Source: Candidatus Rifleibacterium amylolyticum
GTDB lineage: Bacteria > Muiribacteriota > Ozemobacteria > Ozemobacterales > Ozemobacteraceae
NCBI GenBank assembly: GCA_009917695.1
Contig: JAACJG010000019.1
Location: 26,110 to 90,109, forward strand
DNA: 64,000 nucleotides
Direction of reading: 5' to 3'
Shown here: in pieces, positions 8,754-18,781 of the stretch
Numbering within the stretch: the first letter of the stretch is position 1
Layout: each line of letters starts with the position of its first letter
Notes under the pieces: model-generated
What the model was told of the DNA's origin: nothing
Seen by the model: only the letters and a program-made list of their open reading frames with translations
Database searches by the model: none
Program-made: the position numbers and the translations under genes

Positions 8754-9716
8754 CAGGCAGGCTGTCCAGGTGCCGTTCCAGCCACGAGCAAGCCTGACGT
8801 GCAGATAAATTGAGTAAACCAGAAAAGTTATCAGCGCCCAGGTTTCTTTGGGATCCCAGCCCCAGTAGCGGCCCCATGCCTTGTTAGCCCAGACCATGCC
8901 AAAGATAAGACCACCAACGGTAAAGAGCGGGTAACCAAGAGCGATGGCCCGATAAATCAGCTTATCGAGGCTGTCGGCATCGGGCAACCATTTTCCGACC
9001 CCTTTATGAACGGCGCCGCGATACATCCAGGTCAGCACCATAAGCAGAATCATGGTCACGACAGAAGGAACAATAACGCCCCAGACGAGACCGAACCAGC
9101 GTTCTTCGTAGGAAGGGTGGCGACTCAGGTGCGAGGCAAGCAGCGACATGCCGGCTATGAATGCCAGTGGCATGCCAACCACGACAAGATAGCAGGCAAT
9201 TTTCTCGATAATGCCCGAAAACGCGGGTTTGTCGGGCGAGCCGGCCATGATTTTCTGAAAGCAGTAGAGGTAGCTTAGAATAAAGGCAATTGCAAACAGA
9301 GCTTCACCGACGAAGGCCAGCGAAACATGCAGATGCAGCCAGTATGACTGTAGTGCTGGTATCAGCGGCTTAACATCTGAAGAAAAGACCGATGCAACAC
9401 CGAACATAAGAATAGAAGTGACGCAGGTGCCGGCTTCGAGCATTGGCAAGGGCATTCTTGCGGTAAAAATCAGGCCGGAGAGAGCAATCAGAGTAGAAAG
9501 AGTAACGAGCGACTCGTACATGTTCGAAAGTGGCGGATGACCGGCACTGTACCAGCGCATGCCGAGAGCGACAAGAGCAGCCAGGACGCCGGCCCAGGCT
9601 ACGCCTCGTGACGGCTTATACAACTTTTCCCGATTCAGGCTGATATTGGCGCTGAAACCGACAAAAGCGAGGAGATAGCAGAGCATGGAAAATACAAACA
9701 TTGGTGTTTCACTCAT
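8670..9716 (-). CDS. ccsA: Cytochrome c biogenesis protein CcsA (System II haem handling)
   Basis: A 348-residue polytopic membrane protein carrying the tryptophan-rich haem-binding signature WGRYWGWDPKETWALI near the C-terminus, with conserved His in the neighbouring helices. With ResB it forms the System II synthetase that exports haem and ligates it to apocytochrome c. The ATG at 9716 overlaps the ResB stop as ATGA, showing translational coupling; longer upstream frames are read-through of ResB sequence and are rejected. The length fits the family. Confidence 0.92.
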   Translation of the reverse strand: MSETPMFVFSMLCYLLAFVGFSANISLNREKLYKPSRGVAWAGVLAALVALGMRWYSAGHPPLSNMYESLVTLSTLIALSGLIFTARMPLPMLEAGTCVTSILMFGVASVFSSDVKPLIPALQSYWLHLHVSLAFVGEALFAIAFILSYLYCFQKIMAGSPDKPAFSGIIEKIACYLVVVGMPLAFIAGMSLLASHLSRHPSYEERWFGLVWGVIVPSVVTMILLMVLTWMYRGAVHKGVGKWLPDADSLDKLIYRAIALGYPLFTVGGLIFGMVWANKAWGRYWGWDPKETWALITFLVYSIYLHVRLARGWNGTWTACLSIAGFLVTMFTLFGVNFLISGLHSYIG

Positions 9717-11233
9717 GTTGTGGCGGGTTCCCTGTCGCTGGCCGTCAGCTGACTGTCGAGCTGTGCCAGGTCTTCGGCAAAAGCCCGGGCCGGGCGATTG
9801 CCAGTAACCGCAATGTATGTGGTGCCGTCTGGATAGATGAGCAACCAGCATTCGCGGTAAGTTACGTAAAAGCTCATGATCATGCCAAGGGTAAAAAGAA
9901 TGCAGCCCAGCCAGACCACAGGTTTTCCTGGATCGTGTGCCATCTGCATGCCGCTCTCATACTCGGCTTCGGCCCCGACAAAAGTAAATCTGAACGGCAT
10001 GCTGGTAACATGACCGGCCATCGACATACGATCTTCGGGGAAAGCCCAGGCGCGGCCCGCAACATTACCACCTTCATCGTAGGCAACTATCATCGCGGCC
10101 GGGTTGTTCAATTCATGCGACACGCTGACAAAACGTTCGTTGATAATGCGAAAATCAGGCATAAAATCGACCAGAATCAGCTCAAACGGCGCCCAGGCCG
10201 GCTTAACCGGCTCTTTGAGGGTAAACTGCATGGTCACCGGAAACACTGTCGGATCAACCGAGATGGCTGAAGTCGCAGAAGCATCGCCGACGTAATCGAC
10301 CCGCACTGTAACTTTGCGATAGAATTTGTTCCAGCTGGACTGATAAAATGTATAATCGCCGTAGCTGACAGGCTGATTGACCATGACCAGAACCTGATCA
10401 CTCTCCTGCTCGCCTTCGATGAAATTTACACGCGAGTTCCAGCTCTTGACGCCTGCGGTCTGGCCATCAGGTGACTGATAGTTTTCGACCCACAGCTCGT
10501 TGAATCTGATTCTGAAAGCAGGGCTGGCCAGCCCTGCCTTATAGATTTCGTGCAATGATTCGATCTGCGCACGCATATCGTTAAGCCTGGGATCTTCTGG
10601 AGAAAATGTTCTGATATTGCGGGCCATACGGGCAATTTTATCGGCATCACGAGCGGCACGAACGGCTGCGAGAGGCGGCACCGGCACCAGATCGCCTTTT
10701 GAGCCCCTGATAACTGTTTCAACGCCAAGATACACACCGATCAGACCGCCGGCCAATATCAGCAACAGGCCGATGTGAATAAACATTCCGCCCAGCAGAG
10801 AAGATCTGCCAGAAGTTTTGAGCGCTATCTGAACGCCATTTTCATCAGTTCTGGCCTGGTCAAACCAGTTCGACCATGATTCAACAAGCTGGCCTGGCAA
10901 CAGATGCCCAGCTTCATAAGCCCTGATTTCTTTGGCGCCGGCCCTTTCGATGCGTGACGAAAGTTTGCGCCATGTGCTTTTCCAACGGGTCATTATACAT
11001 GCAAGAGTAGAGATCGACAAAAGCCAGAGGCAGGTTTGGAATGGTGCACTGCGATACATGTCGTCAAATCCGAGCGACAGTATCCAGTGCCCGAGGCTGG
11101 GATATCTCCTGAGATAATCGACGGCATCGAGATTCTGGGGCACCAGGGTGCCCAATGTCGCCAGCAGAGTAAGGATGGCAATAAGTATTACAGCTGACTT
11201 AAGAGATACAAAAATTTTATGAATTGTTCGCAT
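9713..11233 (-). CDS. resB: Cytochrome c biogenesis protein ResB
   Basis: A 506-residue protein with membrane segments near residues 13-35, 60-80, 145-170 and close to the C-terminus, and a large extracytoplasmic domain between the last two, typical of ResB/Ccs1. The N-terminal segment (VSLKSAVILIAILTLLATLG) and FYQSSWNKFYR in the domain fit the family. It works with CcsA in haem ligation to c-type cytochromes. The ATG at 11233 has no Shine-Dalgarno, and a near-consensus promoter lies only 10 bases upstream, so the mRNA is probably leaderless. No apocytochrome gene is nearby. Confidence 0.9.
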   Translation of the reverse strand: MRTIHKIFVSLKSAVILIAILTLLATLGTLVPQNLDAVDYLRRYPSLGHWILSLGFDDMYRSAPFQTCLWLLSISTLACIMTRWKSTWRKLSSRIERAGAKEIRAYEAGHLLPGQLVESWSNWFDQARTDENGVQIALKTSGRSSLLGGMFIHIGLLLILAGGLIGVYLGVETVIRGSKGDLVPVPPLAAVRAARDADKIARMARNIRTFSPEDPRLNDMRAQIESLHEIYKAGLASPAFRIRFNELWVENYQSPDGQTAGVKSWNSRVNFIEGEQESDQVLVMVNQPVSYGDYTFYQSSWNKFYRKVTVRVDYVGDASATSAISVDPTVFPVTMQFTLKEPVKPAWAPFELILVDFMPDFRIINERFVSVSHELNNPAAMIVAYDEGGNVAGRAWAFPEDRMSMAGHVTSMPFRFTFVGAEAEYESGMQMAHDPGKPVVWLGCILFTLGMIMSFYVTYRECWLLIYPDGTTYIAVTGNRPARAFAEDLAQLDSQLTASDREPATT

Positions 11234-11242
11234 GGCACGGCG

Positions 11243-11271
11243 ATTATAGGACAAATCGGTGCACAATGCAA
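11243..11271 (-). promoter_or_regulatory. Sigma70-like promoter of resB-ccsA, giving a near-leaderless mRNA
   Basis: On the minus strand, TTGCAT, 17 bases, TATAAT. The -10 box ends 9 bases before the resB ATG, so transcription should start at or within about 4 bases of the start codon. Confidence 0.7.
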
Positions 11272-11288
11272 GCGGCCGAAAGCAACCT

Positions 11289-14282
11289 TCAGGATTTACT
11301 CCGATCGTAATCAAGAACAGCTACAGTAACGTCATCTCCCCAGGGCACGGCACCGGCGAACTTTCTGACTTCTTTATATATTGCGGCAAAAAATTCTTCG
11401 TTACTGATCTGCCAGCCAAGTTTTTTGACAAGGCGCTCAAGGCGTTCATAACCAAAAGGCTGATTCTTATCGTTCATGGCCTCGACAACACCATCGCTGA
11501 ACATGACGATACGACAACGTTCAGGTAATTGCATTTCGAGAAATTTCAATGTCTTTTTGCGCGCAGCGCCAAGCGGGTAACCTATCTGCTTGATTGCTTC
11601 GACCGTGCCGTCTTCCATGATCATGTAAGGAAATGCCTGGCCAGCATTGCAGCAGGTCAGCTTGCCGTCTTTATCAATATGCCCGCCAAAACAGGTCATC
11701 ATCTTAACTCGACGCAAATGCCCGAGCATCAGGTTGTTCATCATGGTAAAGATTTCATGAGGCATCTTTATACCCTGATCGACAATGCCTGAAAAAGCGG
11801 CACGAGCCATAGAAACGACCAGTGCTGCCGAAATAGAATGCCCGGAGACGTCGCCCATTATGAAAACCATCTCTCCCTCAGCCGGCACAAAAGCATCGTA
11901 ATAATCGCCGCCGACGTCGTCGGCCGGGACGGTACGACCGGCAAACCGCGCGCCGCCAGAGCAGATGTCGGCACCAGGCAAAATGCATGTCTGCACGAAG
12001 TGTGCGACTTCAAGCTCTTTCATGCCTTCGAGAGCGCTGTTGAAAGTTTCGGCAAGCTTCTGCCACTCATCAGAGGTCTCGATAACTATCCGGTGCGAAT
12101 GTTCGTGTGCTTCCATCGCACGAACACCTGTCATCACCAGCCGCGCCGGCTTGAGCACACCTCTTATCAATCTGACATAGACAAATATCAGCGCGATAAT
12201 AACAACAAAGGCTGCCAGCAGCAGCCGGCTTTTAAGTTCAGCAAGCTGCTGGTCAATGGCTTCGAGCGAAACTGCCGCAAACAGAACATACCCCTGCACT
12301 TTTTTGCCAACATAAGCACAGAGCAGATGAGGCTTGCCATTGATAAGATGCTCTTCAACATGCAGGTTTCGCGGCGGCTGCATCATGCTGAACAATCTTG
12401 GCATGCGCATGCGCATATCGACAAAAGGAAAACTCACGCTGAATACACGCGATGATACAGCCATGAATTGAATGTCTGCCGGCCAGCGGTCTTTATTACG
12501 AAATACCTTTTCAAAATAGTTTCGCGAAAAATTGTAGTTTCCTGAAAAAATAATCAGACAATACTTCGCCCGGCCATCGACATCTTTTATCAGATCAATA
12601 AAGTTGATCGACTGATTGACGTCAAAACCAAGCTCGATAAAGTCGCCAAGATTCTGCTGTATGCGCGAAACCGAATTTTCGTCTTCAGATTCGAGAAATG
12701 AAGACATGATCATCGACGATACTTCTTCTTTGCCGGCATTGCTCGAACCCTGAAGAGTAGAATTATAGCGATTTATCAGATCTTTGCCGGTAAAACTGGT
12801 TATCGATGTATATGCTGTCTTGCCCTGTGATGGCATAAGAGTTATACACTCTTTGAGATCAAAGTTTTCAGGAGTGGTTTTCATGACATATGCCGCTTCA
12901 AGATCGAATGGAATCCAGCCATCGGTGAATGCCTGCTGACAAACTATTTTGCGATGAGCCAAATCGTAAAAAACCAGACGTCTGACCTGCATGCCGGCAG
13001 TGGCGTAAGGCCTGACAAATCTGCCTTCGGCATCGATAAGCAAACAGGTATCGAAAAGAAATTCGAGTTCAAGACGCACTGACTGATCGATGAATTCCTG
13101 TAGTTTATCAGGCTTGCCGTTGATAATCTTGACAAGATCGCGGTATTTTTTGCGCACAACTCTGAATTCTTCGGCATAGTGCGAATCGAGCTGCATCAGA
13201 AGCTTTTCGAGACGGGCGGCAGTCTCGATTCGCGCTGATTCGCGGCGCGAATCAAGAAACAGGTTCCAGTAAAACCCGACGGCAACTACTGGCAGAGCCA
13301 TGCTTATAAGAAAAACAAAGGTAATCATAGTGGCCAGCGACAATTTGAAACCTTCTTCGGCCTGAAAAGCCCTAAACCACAGAGGAACCCAGAAAAAAAA
13401 CAAAGCCAGCGTCCAGAAAGGGATCGGCACGCTGCGGTAATTCATAACAGCGAGAAGAATGCGGCCATCTGGTTTAAATGACACCAGCACTTCGCAGCTG
13501 CCAAAAACAAGGTATTCATAACCGCTCTTAATATCCATGCTGCTTACCCGGGGAGCAATTACGTATGGATTGAGACCTTCAGGCACAAGCGAGTCTTCAG
13601 GATTGAACAGGTTGACATAGCCGAATTCCCCTGTTGATACTCCAAGGCTGGCAAAGAGGTTGCGTGCAAGAAGCCGGTCAGTGATCTTCTTTTCATGCAC
13701 CAGCGCAAGCATTGCATTAACTCCGTCGGCAGGCTTTTCTGCTGACGAAAACCAGATGCCATAGGTTCTCTCACCCGCTATGGTTACTTTCTGAAGAACC
13801 CCGGGCTTGCCTTCCAGACGCGGAAATCCGACGCCGCCGTTCAGCAGTTTGATCAGGCGGTTTTTGGCTTCTCCTTCAAGGCGTGATCTGATAAGGCCAG
13901 TATCGAAGTGTTCGAGCATGAACTTCCAGTCATCGGCGCTTTCAGGCGACACATTCAGAGGTTGCCGATTTCTGAAATACACTATTTCGCAGGAATCAGA
14001 TGCCATGCCATGCCGGCTCAACCAGGCAGCGCCAGACTGAGTAGCTTCTGCGACAGTCTTTCCCTCTACTTCAGCAAAAAGCTGGTTGAATCTGCTGTTA
14101 AAAAGCTTATCGAATCTGAATGAGGCATACATTTTTTCGAGAAAAGCCTCACGACTGCGCCGGTAATTCTGGTGTTCACGATTTTCGCAGCGCTCGTGAA
14201 AAAAGCCGATAACAATCAGGTTGAGTATTAGCGCGAGCAAGAGAACAAGCAGACGGAACGGTCTGCTGTCAGCTTTATGCAT
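11289..14282 (-). CDS. Large HAMP-SpoIIE (PP2C) membrane phosphatase
   Basis: A 997-residue protein. A membrane segment lies near residues 10-28, then an extracytoplasmic region, a cluster of hydrophobic segments near 290-350, a second sensor region, another membrane segment near 690-710, a HAMP linker and a C-terminal SpoIIE-type PP2C domain. Phosphatase motifs: VGGDYYDAF, FIMGDVSGHSISAALVVSMA, CNAGQAFPYM and MFSDGVVEAM. It probably senses a signal outside the cell and dephosphorylates a STAS anti-anti-sigma protein; the partner is not in the window. ATG at 14282 follows AGGAG at 6 bases and overlaps the upstream phosphatase stop by 8 bp. Two double-sensor phosphatases in tandem suggest paired inputs to one switch. 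Confidence 0.88.
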   Translation of the reverse strand: MHKADSRPFRLLVLLLALILNLIVIGFFHERCENREHQNYRRSREAFLEKMYASFRFDKLFNSRFNQLFAEVEGKTVAEATQSGAAWLSRHGMASDSCEIVYFRNRQPLNVSPESADDWKFMLEHFDTGLIRSRLEGEAKNRLIKLLNGGVGFPRLEGKPGVLQKVTIAGERTYGIWFSSAEKPADGVNAMLALVHEKKITDRLLARNLFASLGVSTGEFGYVNLFNPEDSLVPEGLNPYVIAPRVSSMDIKSGYEYLVFGSCEVLVSFKPDGRILLAVMNYRSVPIPFWTLALFFFWVPLWFRAFQAEEGFKLSLATMITFVFLISMALPVVAVGFYWNLFLDSRRESARIETAARLEKLLMQLDSHYAEEFRVVRKKYRDLVKIINGKPDKLQEFIDQSVRLELEFLFDTCLLIDAEGRFVRPYATAGMQVRRLVFYDLAHRKIVCQQAFTDGWIPFDLEAAYVMKTTPENFDLKECITLMPSQGKTAYTSITSFTGKDLINRYNSTLQGSSNAGKEEVSSMIMSSFLESEDENSVSRIQQNLGDFIELGFDVNQSINFIDLIKDVDGRAKYCLIIFSGNYNFSRNYFEKVFRNKDRWPADIQFMAVSSRVFSVSFPFVDMRMRMPRLFSMMQPPRNLHVEEHLINGKPHLLCAYVGKKVQGYVLFAAVSLEAIDQQLAELKSRLLLAAFVVIIALIFVYVRLIRGVLKPARLVMTGVRAMEAHEHSHRIVIETSDEWQKLAETFNSALEGMKELEVAHFVQTCILPGADICSGGARFAGRTVPADDVGGDYYDAFVPAEGEMVFIMGDVSGHSISAALVVSMARAAFSGIVDQGIKMPHEIFTMMNNLMLGHLRRVKMMTCFGGHIDKDGKLTCCNAGQAFPYMIMEDGTVEAIKQIGYPLGAARKKTLKFLEMQLPERCRIVMFSDGVVEAMNDKNQPFGYERLERLVKKLGWQISNEEFFAAIYKEVRKFAGAVPWGDDVTVAVLDYDRSKS

Positions 14283-17169
14283 GACCTTCTCCTGATTGGT
14301 AGCGTTTGAGCACAACCACTGTCTGATCGTCATTCTGCGGGCCCCAGGCATTCGCCGAAGCTATGATCATATCAACCGCAGCAGCGGGTTCGAGAACGCC
14401 TGTTTGCGCACAGATTTTCGCAAAGTTTTCAAAGCCGAGCATTTGCCCGCTGGCGCTGGTAGTTTCGACAAGCCCGTCGGTATAAATGACAAGACTGTCG
14501 CCAGGCTCAACGATGCGACTGGCCGAGCCGACCACAGGCTTTGCCCTTACTCCCAGCGGCATGCCCGGCAGGTTCAGCATCTCGAATTCGCCAGAGGCCT
14601 TTATCATGATTGGATAAGGATGTCCGGCCGAGGCAAAGTCGAGATGCCCACTGGCGGGGGTGTAAAAACCAAGCCAGCAGGTCATATAAAGTCGTTTAGC
14701 GCCGTATTTGAAGTGGAGACGATTGATTTCCTGCAGCAACAACGCGGCAGAAGCAGCTTTTTCGGCGAGCAGCGACAACCAGACCTTGGTTGAAGCCTGC
14801 ACCATCGCTGGCGCAATGCCATGACCGGTAACGTCACCAACTACAATCAGCACTCTTCCGTCTTTGAGCGTAAACCAGTCGATATGGTCGCCGCCAAGTT
14901 CTGTGGCTGTGATGCAGCGTCCATAGAGTTGCCAGTCATCGCCGCGCATTGCCTCTTCCGGCCATAATGTTTCCTGAACTGTGCGGGCGACCTGCATTTC
15001 CTGAAAGTTTGCCAGAGTCTGATTTAAACTCGACAACATGAGCGAAAACTCTTCAACCGCAGCGCCCTCGACCCTCACCCTGAAATCTCCGTTTGCAACG
15101 GCGTTGAGGCCAGTTTTTAGATTTTCGAGCGGTTTCAAAAGAAGCATACTGGTGACTCTTGCTGATATCAAAGCCAGCAGAATAACAAGAACCGAGAGCA
15201 GTATCATACGCCGATTCAGTTTGGAAATATTGTTTTCGATTATGTGATAAGGCTGCGCCAGCACCAGTACGTAGCCATCGAGATAATTTCCCTTTACCGC
15301 GCTCAGCAGATAGTTGCGCCCGGCGACGCTGGCAATTTCATGAGCCGGCAGGCCGCTTTTGATTACCTGGTCGGCCAGCAGCCGTAGAGTCGGTTCGCTG
15401 CCAGTAGCACGCCTGGGGAAAGATGGCCAGGATGGAACTGGATTGACTGGCATTGCAGCGAATCTTGCAAGATCATCGCCCTTAAGACGATCGCGCAGAC
15501 GACTGACCTGTAACAGATAATTTCTCTGCATACCGGCCTGAGAAAGAAAAACATACATCATGGCCCGGGCATAATTGTTATCGTCGATAAAAATATCGAC
15601 ATAGGTTGGTAGAACACTGTCAAGCAGGTTAAGCATACCGATCCGGCCGCAACCCAGGATAAGTCCACGAGCGAGCCAGCCACCGAAATCAGCCACAATC
15701 GACTTGATATCGGCTGATGCTGGTTTATCATGCTTTTCGACGAACTCGCCGCGAAAAGTTTCGAGCAGCATCTCGCCATAATGAATCATGGTTTCCTTTT
15801 TGCCGTCTACCTTCGCCTGCAGCCGCCCATTGATGTATGACAAATTAAAACCATCAGACACAATAAGAATTTCGCGTAAAGATTCAGAAAAAGTCAGACC
15901 CAGTCTGCCGATCTCATCGAGAGAACTGCGGAATTCTTCTGGCGGCAGCGACATGCTCTTCTGGATGGATGCCTTAAAAATGCCTTCAAGTCGGCGATAT
16001 TCATAGGTCAGCCCCTCGTCAATGCGCGTCAGTTCAGCTACGCTCTGCTGTTGCAGACCATCGATAAGAACCTTCTCACGTTCTATACGATCAGCGATAC
16101 CGGTAAATATCAGCAGAATGAGTGGAATACCAGCCCCGTACAGAAACAGCGCAGCCAGTCTTCCTCGCAATCCTGGAGCTGCCTGCGAAATTCCAAGCAG
16201 AAAGTACATCATCACAATTAAAGCAAGAAAAGCCACCAGTCTGATCGAAAATTCAAGTGCGCTATAATACGCTGCCGGCTCAACCGCATGTACCGTTCTT
16301 GCAACGATGGTGTTACCAGAGTCGGTAAAGCTGATGATGCCCGGACAACCAGCAAACATGAACCCCTGTTCACCTGTCGGCATGGCGTTGACCAGTGCCG
16401 TGGCCGTAGCTGAAAACCCTTTTGATGTCGGTCTGATCAGGTCTCTGGACAGTGGATCCTGCCAGCCAAAATAGTAGCTGCGACCAAATTTGGCAGTAGC
16501 GGCAACAACAGCGTCTTCCAGCATTTGATCAGGAATCAGCAGCTTTTTTCCGACAAATACAATCAGATGGCCGGAAAATTTGCCGTTGCTGTCTTTCAGC
16601 CTGAACCAGCCGCCCCAGTGCCGGTCGTGACTGGAACCAATACTGACGATTTCATCAGGTGTCCGGTTCATGATTACGTGTGCACTGCGATAGCCAGAAA
16701 ACTGAAAGATAAAACGTTCGTATTTTTGGCCGAGAGCCGGGTCTATTACTGCCTCAAGAAACTTCTGAGCCACAAATCGCGGCGGTGATGGCATGAAAGG
16801 CAAGGGAAGACATTTACCATTTTCATCATAAAGAAAAGCTTCTATCGACCCGGGATTGGCGTCAAAATTCTGTTTAAGTCTCTTATCGAATGATGCAGAC
16901 GGATAAGGCAGAGCGGCCAGACTGGAAAAAGCATGCCCGAAGCGTTTGACCGGGTCGGCCTGTGAAGCGATATCTCCGAGAATCTTCGCCATTTCATTGC
17001 GCTCTGCCTCAATACGACGATTTAGATCTATCTCGGTAAAATACTTGTTCAAACCGGTCAGAAGAACGAAGGGAAGAAAAACAATCAGCAGGGCTTTGCC
17101 TGCTGCTTTGGCTATGGCGGCCAGAGGCTTCTGCCTCAACGACTCAGGTAATCTGGCAAACAATTGCAT
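14275..17169 (-). CDS. Large HAMP-SpoIIE (PP2C) membrane phosphatase
   Basis: A 964-residue protein with the same plan as its downstream neighbour: a membrane segment near residues 22-42, an extracytoplasmic region, two membrane segments near 305-365, a second sensor region, a membrane segment near 670-692, HAMP and a C-terminal SpoIIE phosphatase domain. Motifs: GGDHIDWFT, IVVGDVTGHGIAPAMVQAS, ASAGHPYPIM and IYTDGLVETT. It is likely a paralogue of the next gene by old duplication, since the two match in architecture but differ widely in sequence. It lies 39 bp after the TPR gene stop, so TPR and both phosphatases form one operon. Confidence 0.88.
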   Translation of the reverse strand: MQLFARLPESLRQKPLAAIAKAAGKALLIVFLPFVLLTGLNKYFTEIDLNRRIEAERNEMAKILGDIASQADPVKRFGHAFSSLAALPYPSASFDKRLKQNFDANPGSIEAFLYDENGKCLPLPFMPSPPRFVAQKFLEAVIDPALGQKYERFIFQFSGYRSAHVIMNRTPDEIVSIGSSHDRHWGGWFRLKDSNGKFSGHLIVFVGKKLLIPDQMLEDAVVAATAKFGRSYYFGWQDPLSRDLIRPTSKGFSATATALVNAMPTGEQGFMFAGCPGIISFTDSGNTIVARTVHAVEPAAYYSALEFSIRLVAFLALIVMMYFLLGISQAAPGLRGRLAALFLYGAGIPLILLIFTGIADRIEREKVLIDGLQQQSVAELTRIDEGLTYEYRRLEGIFKASIQKSMSLPPEEFRSSLDEIGRLGLTFSESLREILIVSDGFNLSYINGRLQAKVDGKKETMIHYGEMLLETFRGEFVEKHDKPASADIKSIVADFGGWLARGLILGCGRIGMLNLLDSVLPTYVDIFIDDNNYARAMMYVFLSQAGMQRNYLLQVSRLRDRLKGDDLARFAAMPVNPVPSWPSFPRRATGSEPTLRLLADQVIKSGLPAHEIASVAGRNYLLSAVKGNYLDGYVLVLAQPYHIIENNISKLNRRMILLSVLVILLALISARVTSMLLLKPLENLKTGLNAVANGDFRVRVEGAAVEEFSLMLSSLNQTLANFQEMQVARTVQETLWPEEAMRGDDWQLYGRCITATELGGDHIDWFTLKDGRVLIVVGDVTGHGIAPAMVQASTKVWLSLLAEKAASAALLLQEINRLHFKYGAKRLYMTCWLGFYTPASGHLDFASAGHPYPIMIKASGEFEMLNLPGMPLGVRAKPVVGSASRIVEPGDSLVIYTDGLVETTSASGQMLGFENFAKICAQTGVLEPAAAVDMIIASANAWGPQNDDQTVVVLKRYQSGEGHA

Positions 17170-17208
17170 TCTGCTAGCAGTCGTATCTGATCAGCATGCG
17201 CAGAATCA

Positions 17209-18657
17209 TCAGAAAAACCTCATAATCAGTGGCTCAGCGTAGTTTTCACGATCAAATCTGACTTCGGCCGCCTCTACAACCGGCTGCCGGCGCGAGCTGA
17301 AAGAGTTGGAAACTTCGTTCAAAACCTTCTCGACACGAAGAATCTTGCCTTTAACCGATACCTCGGCATAAGCAGCAATACGGGGATCGCTCTGCAGATC
17401 TTTTGGAAAGACGACTTCGAAAACATAATCCATATTACTTTCAGCATTCACAGAAGGTTGGCTGTTAACAAAAAGCGTGCGCCGACCCTGTTTGGTCGTT
17501 ATGAATTCGATGCGGCCGCTCCATTCAACCGCACTGCCAATGTAAGGCGTCGGGTTGCGGCTTACTTCATAGACATCGACAAATTTGCCAACGTAGGCTG
17601 CGTTGCTGGTAGCGCGACGTTCCTGCTCTACTCTCTGCTGTTCCCTCTGTTTGTTAATCCAAAAGCGGCTGGCATTGAGCATTTCATCAACCTGCCGGTT
17701 CTGGTCGGCGGTGAGATTACCATACTGCCTGGCCATTGAAAGCAATGGTTCGGCCTTGTCATACTCACCACGTTGATAAAAGTAGCTGCCGCGGCTGTAA
17801 TAGTTATAGCCCTGACGGCCGGCGAGATATGAAAGTTTGTCTTTAGCTTCCTTCAGATTCGGGTTCAGTTCGAGACAGCGACGGAACTGCAGAATCGCGT
17901 CCTCTATGCGTTCCTGCGCCTCGTATGCTTCACCGAGACCGAAAACTGCCTTTACCATAGATGGCTGCAGCGCGACGGCCTGGCTGAAGAAACTTTCAGC
18001 CCGTTCGGGAGCCTGCGTCTTCATGTAGATGAGACCTATTGCATAAGGAATTTCGGCATCGGTCGGCGCATTTTTCTGGGCGGTTGTATAGCTCTCCAGC
18101 GCGTCGGTAAAACGATTCTGGCGAAAACGCAAAAAACCCAGCATTTTGTTGAGAGCGGCATCTTCAGGTTTTTCGCGCAAAGCTACTTCATAATAGCGTA
18201 TCGCTTCTTCGGGACGACCCTGATTGAGCATTTCTCGCGCCCGACTTACCGCCTGATCAGCCGGAATTGTATCGAATTCTGTCTGTTGAAGGGTCTCGCG
18301 CCCCTGGATCTTCTGTTGTGCGGCGACATCGGTAGCAAGAGTCTGCTGCATTGCCTCAAGTTCGCGACGGGCTGCCAGATAGTCAGGCTTGATCTGAACT
18401 GCGATCTGAAACTGAATTATCGCTTCCTTCATGAAGCCTTGCGCCTTGTAAACACGACCGAGGTTATAGTGAGCTTCGGGATAGCGCGGATCTTTTTCGA
18501 GAGCCTGTTTGAATTCGCGATAAGCTTCAAGATAACGGTTTTTGTAAAAATGATTGAGGCCAACATCGACATGAAATTTGGCAGTTTGCGCTTCAAGCAA
18601 GTTTGCCGGCAGCAGCAATGCCACAAAAAGGAATGCGATAAATCTGTATCTGTTCAT
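17209..18657 (-). CDS. Secreted TPR-repeat protein
   Basis: A signal peptide (about residues 1-23) is followed by TPR units, for example YLEAYREFKQALEKDPRYPE, AHYNLGRVYKAQGFMKEA, AIRYYEVALREKPED and AIGLIYMKTQAPERAESFF. They form two TPR blocks (about 28-100 and 135-300) joined by a Gln-rich linker. A beta-rich C-terminal domain (about 355-480) contains GKFVDVYEVSRNPTPYIGS and may be an OB/SH3-like fold. TPR arrays bind other proteins; the position at the head of the operon with two membrane phosphatases suggests a periplasmic partner for their sensor regions (inference). ATG follows GAGGTGATCTA. Confidence 0.85.
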   Translation of the reverse strand: MNRYRFIAFLFVALLLPANLLEAQTAKFHVDVGLNHFYKNRYLEAYREFKQALEKDPRYPEAHYNLGRVYKAQGFMKEAIIQFQIAVQIKPDYLAARRELEAMQQTLATDVAAQQKIQGRETLQQTEFDTIPADQAVSRAREMLNQGRPEEAIRYYEVALREKPEDAALNKMLGFLRFRQNRFTDALESYTTAQKNAPTDAEIPYAIGLIYMKTQAPERAESFFSQAVALQPSMVKAVFGLGEAYEAQERIEDAILQFRRCLELNPNLKEAKDKLSYLAGRQGYNYYSRGSYFYQRGEYDKAEPLLSMARQYGNLTADQNRQVDEMLNASRFWINKQREQQRVEQERRATSNAAYVGKFVDVYEVSRNPTPYIGSAVEWSGRIEFITTKQGRRTLFVNSQPSVNAESNMDYVFEVVFPKDLQSDPRIAAYAEVSVKGKILRVEKVLNEVSNSFSSRRQPVVEAAEVRFDRENYAEPLIMRFF

Positions 18658-18781
18658 TAGATCACCTCGACCGGTTTTAACAAAGTAAAAATCAGTAAAA
18701 TATTAGCAGAGTCCGGGCCAAAACGAAACACGCCCAGCTTAATGCCCGACAAAACCCATCATCAAAAAAGCCTGCACAGAC

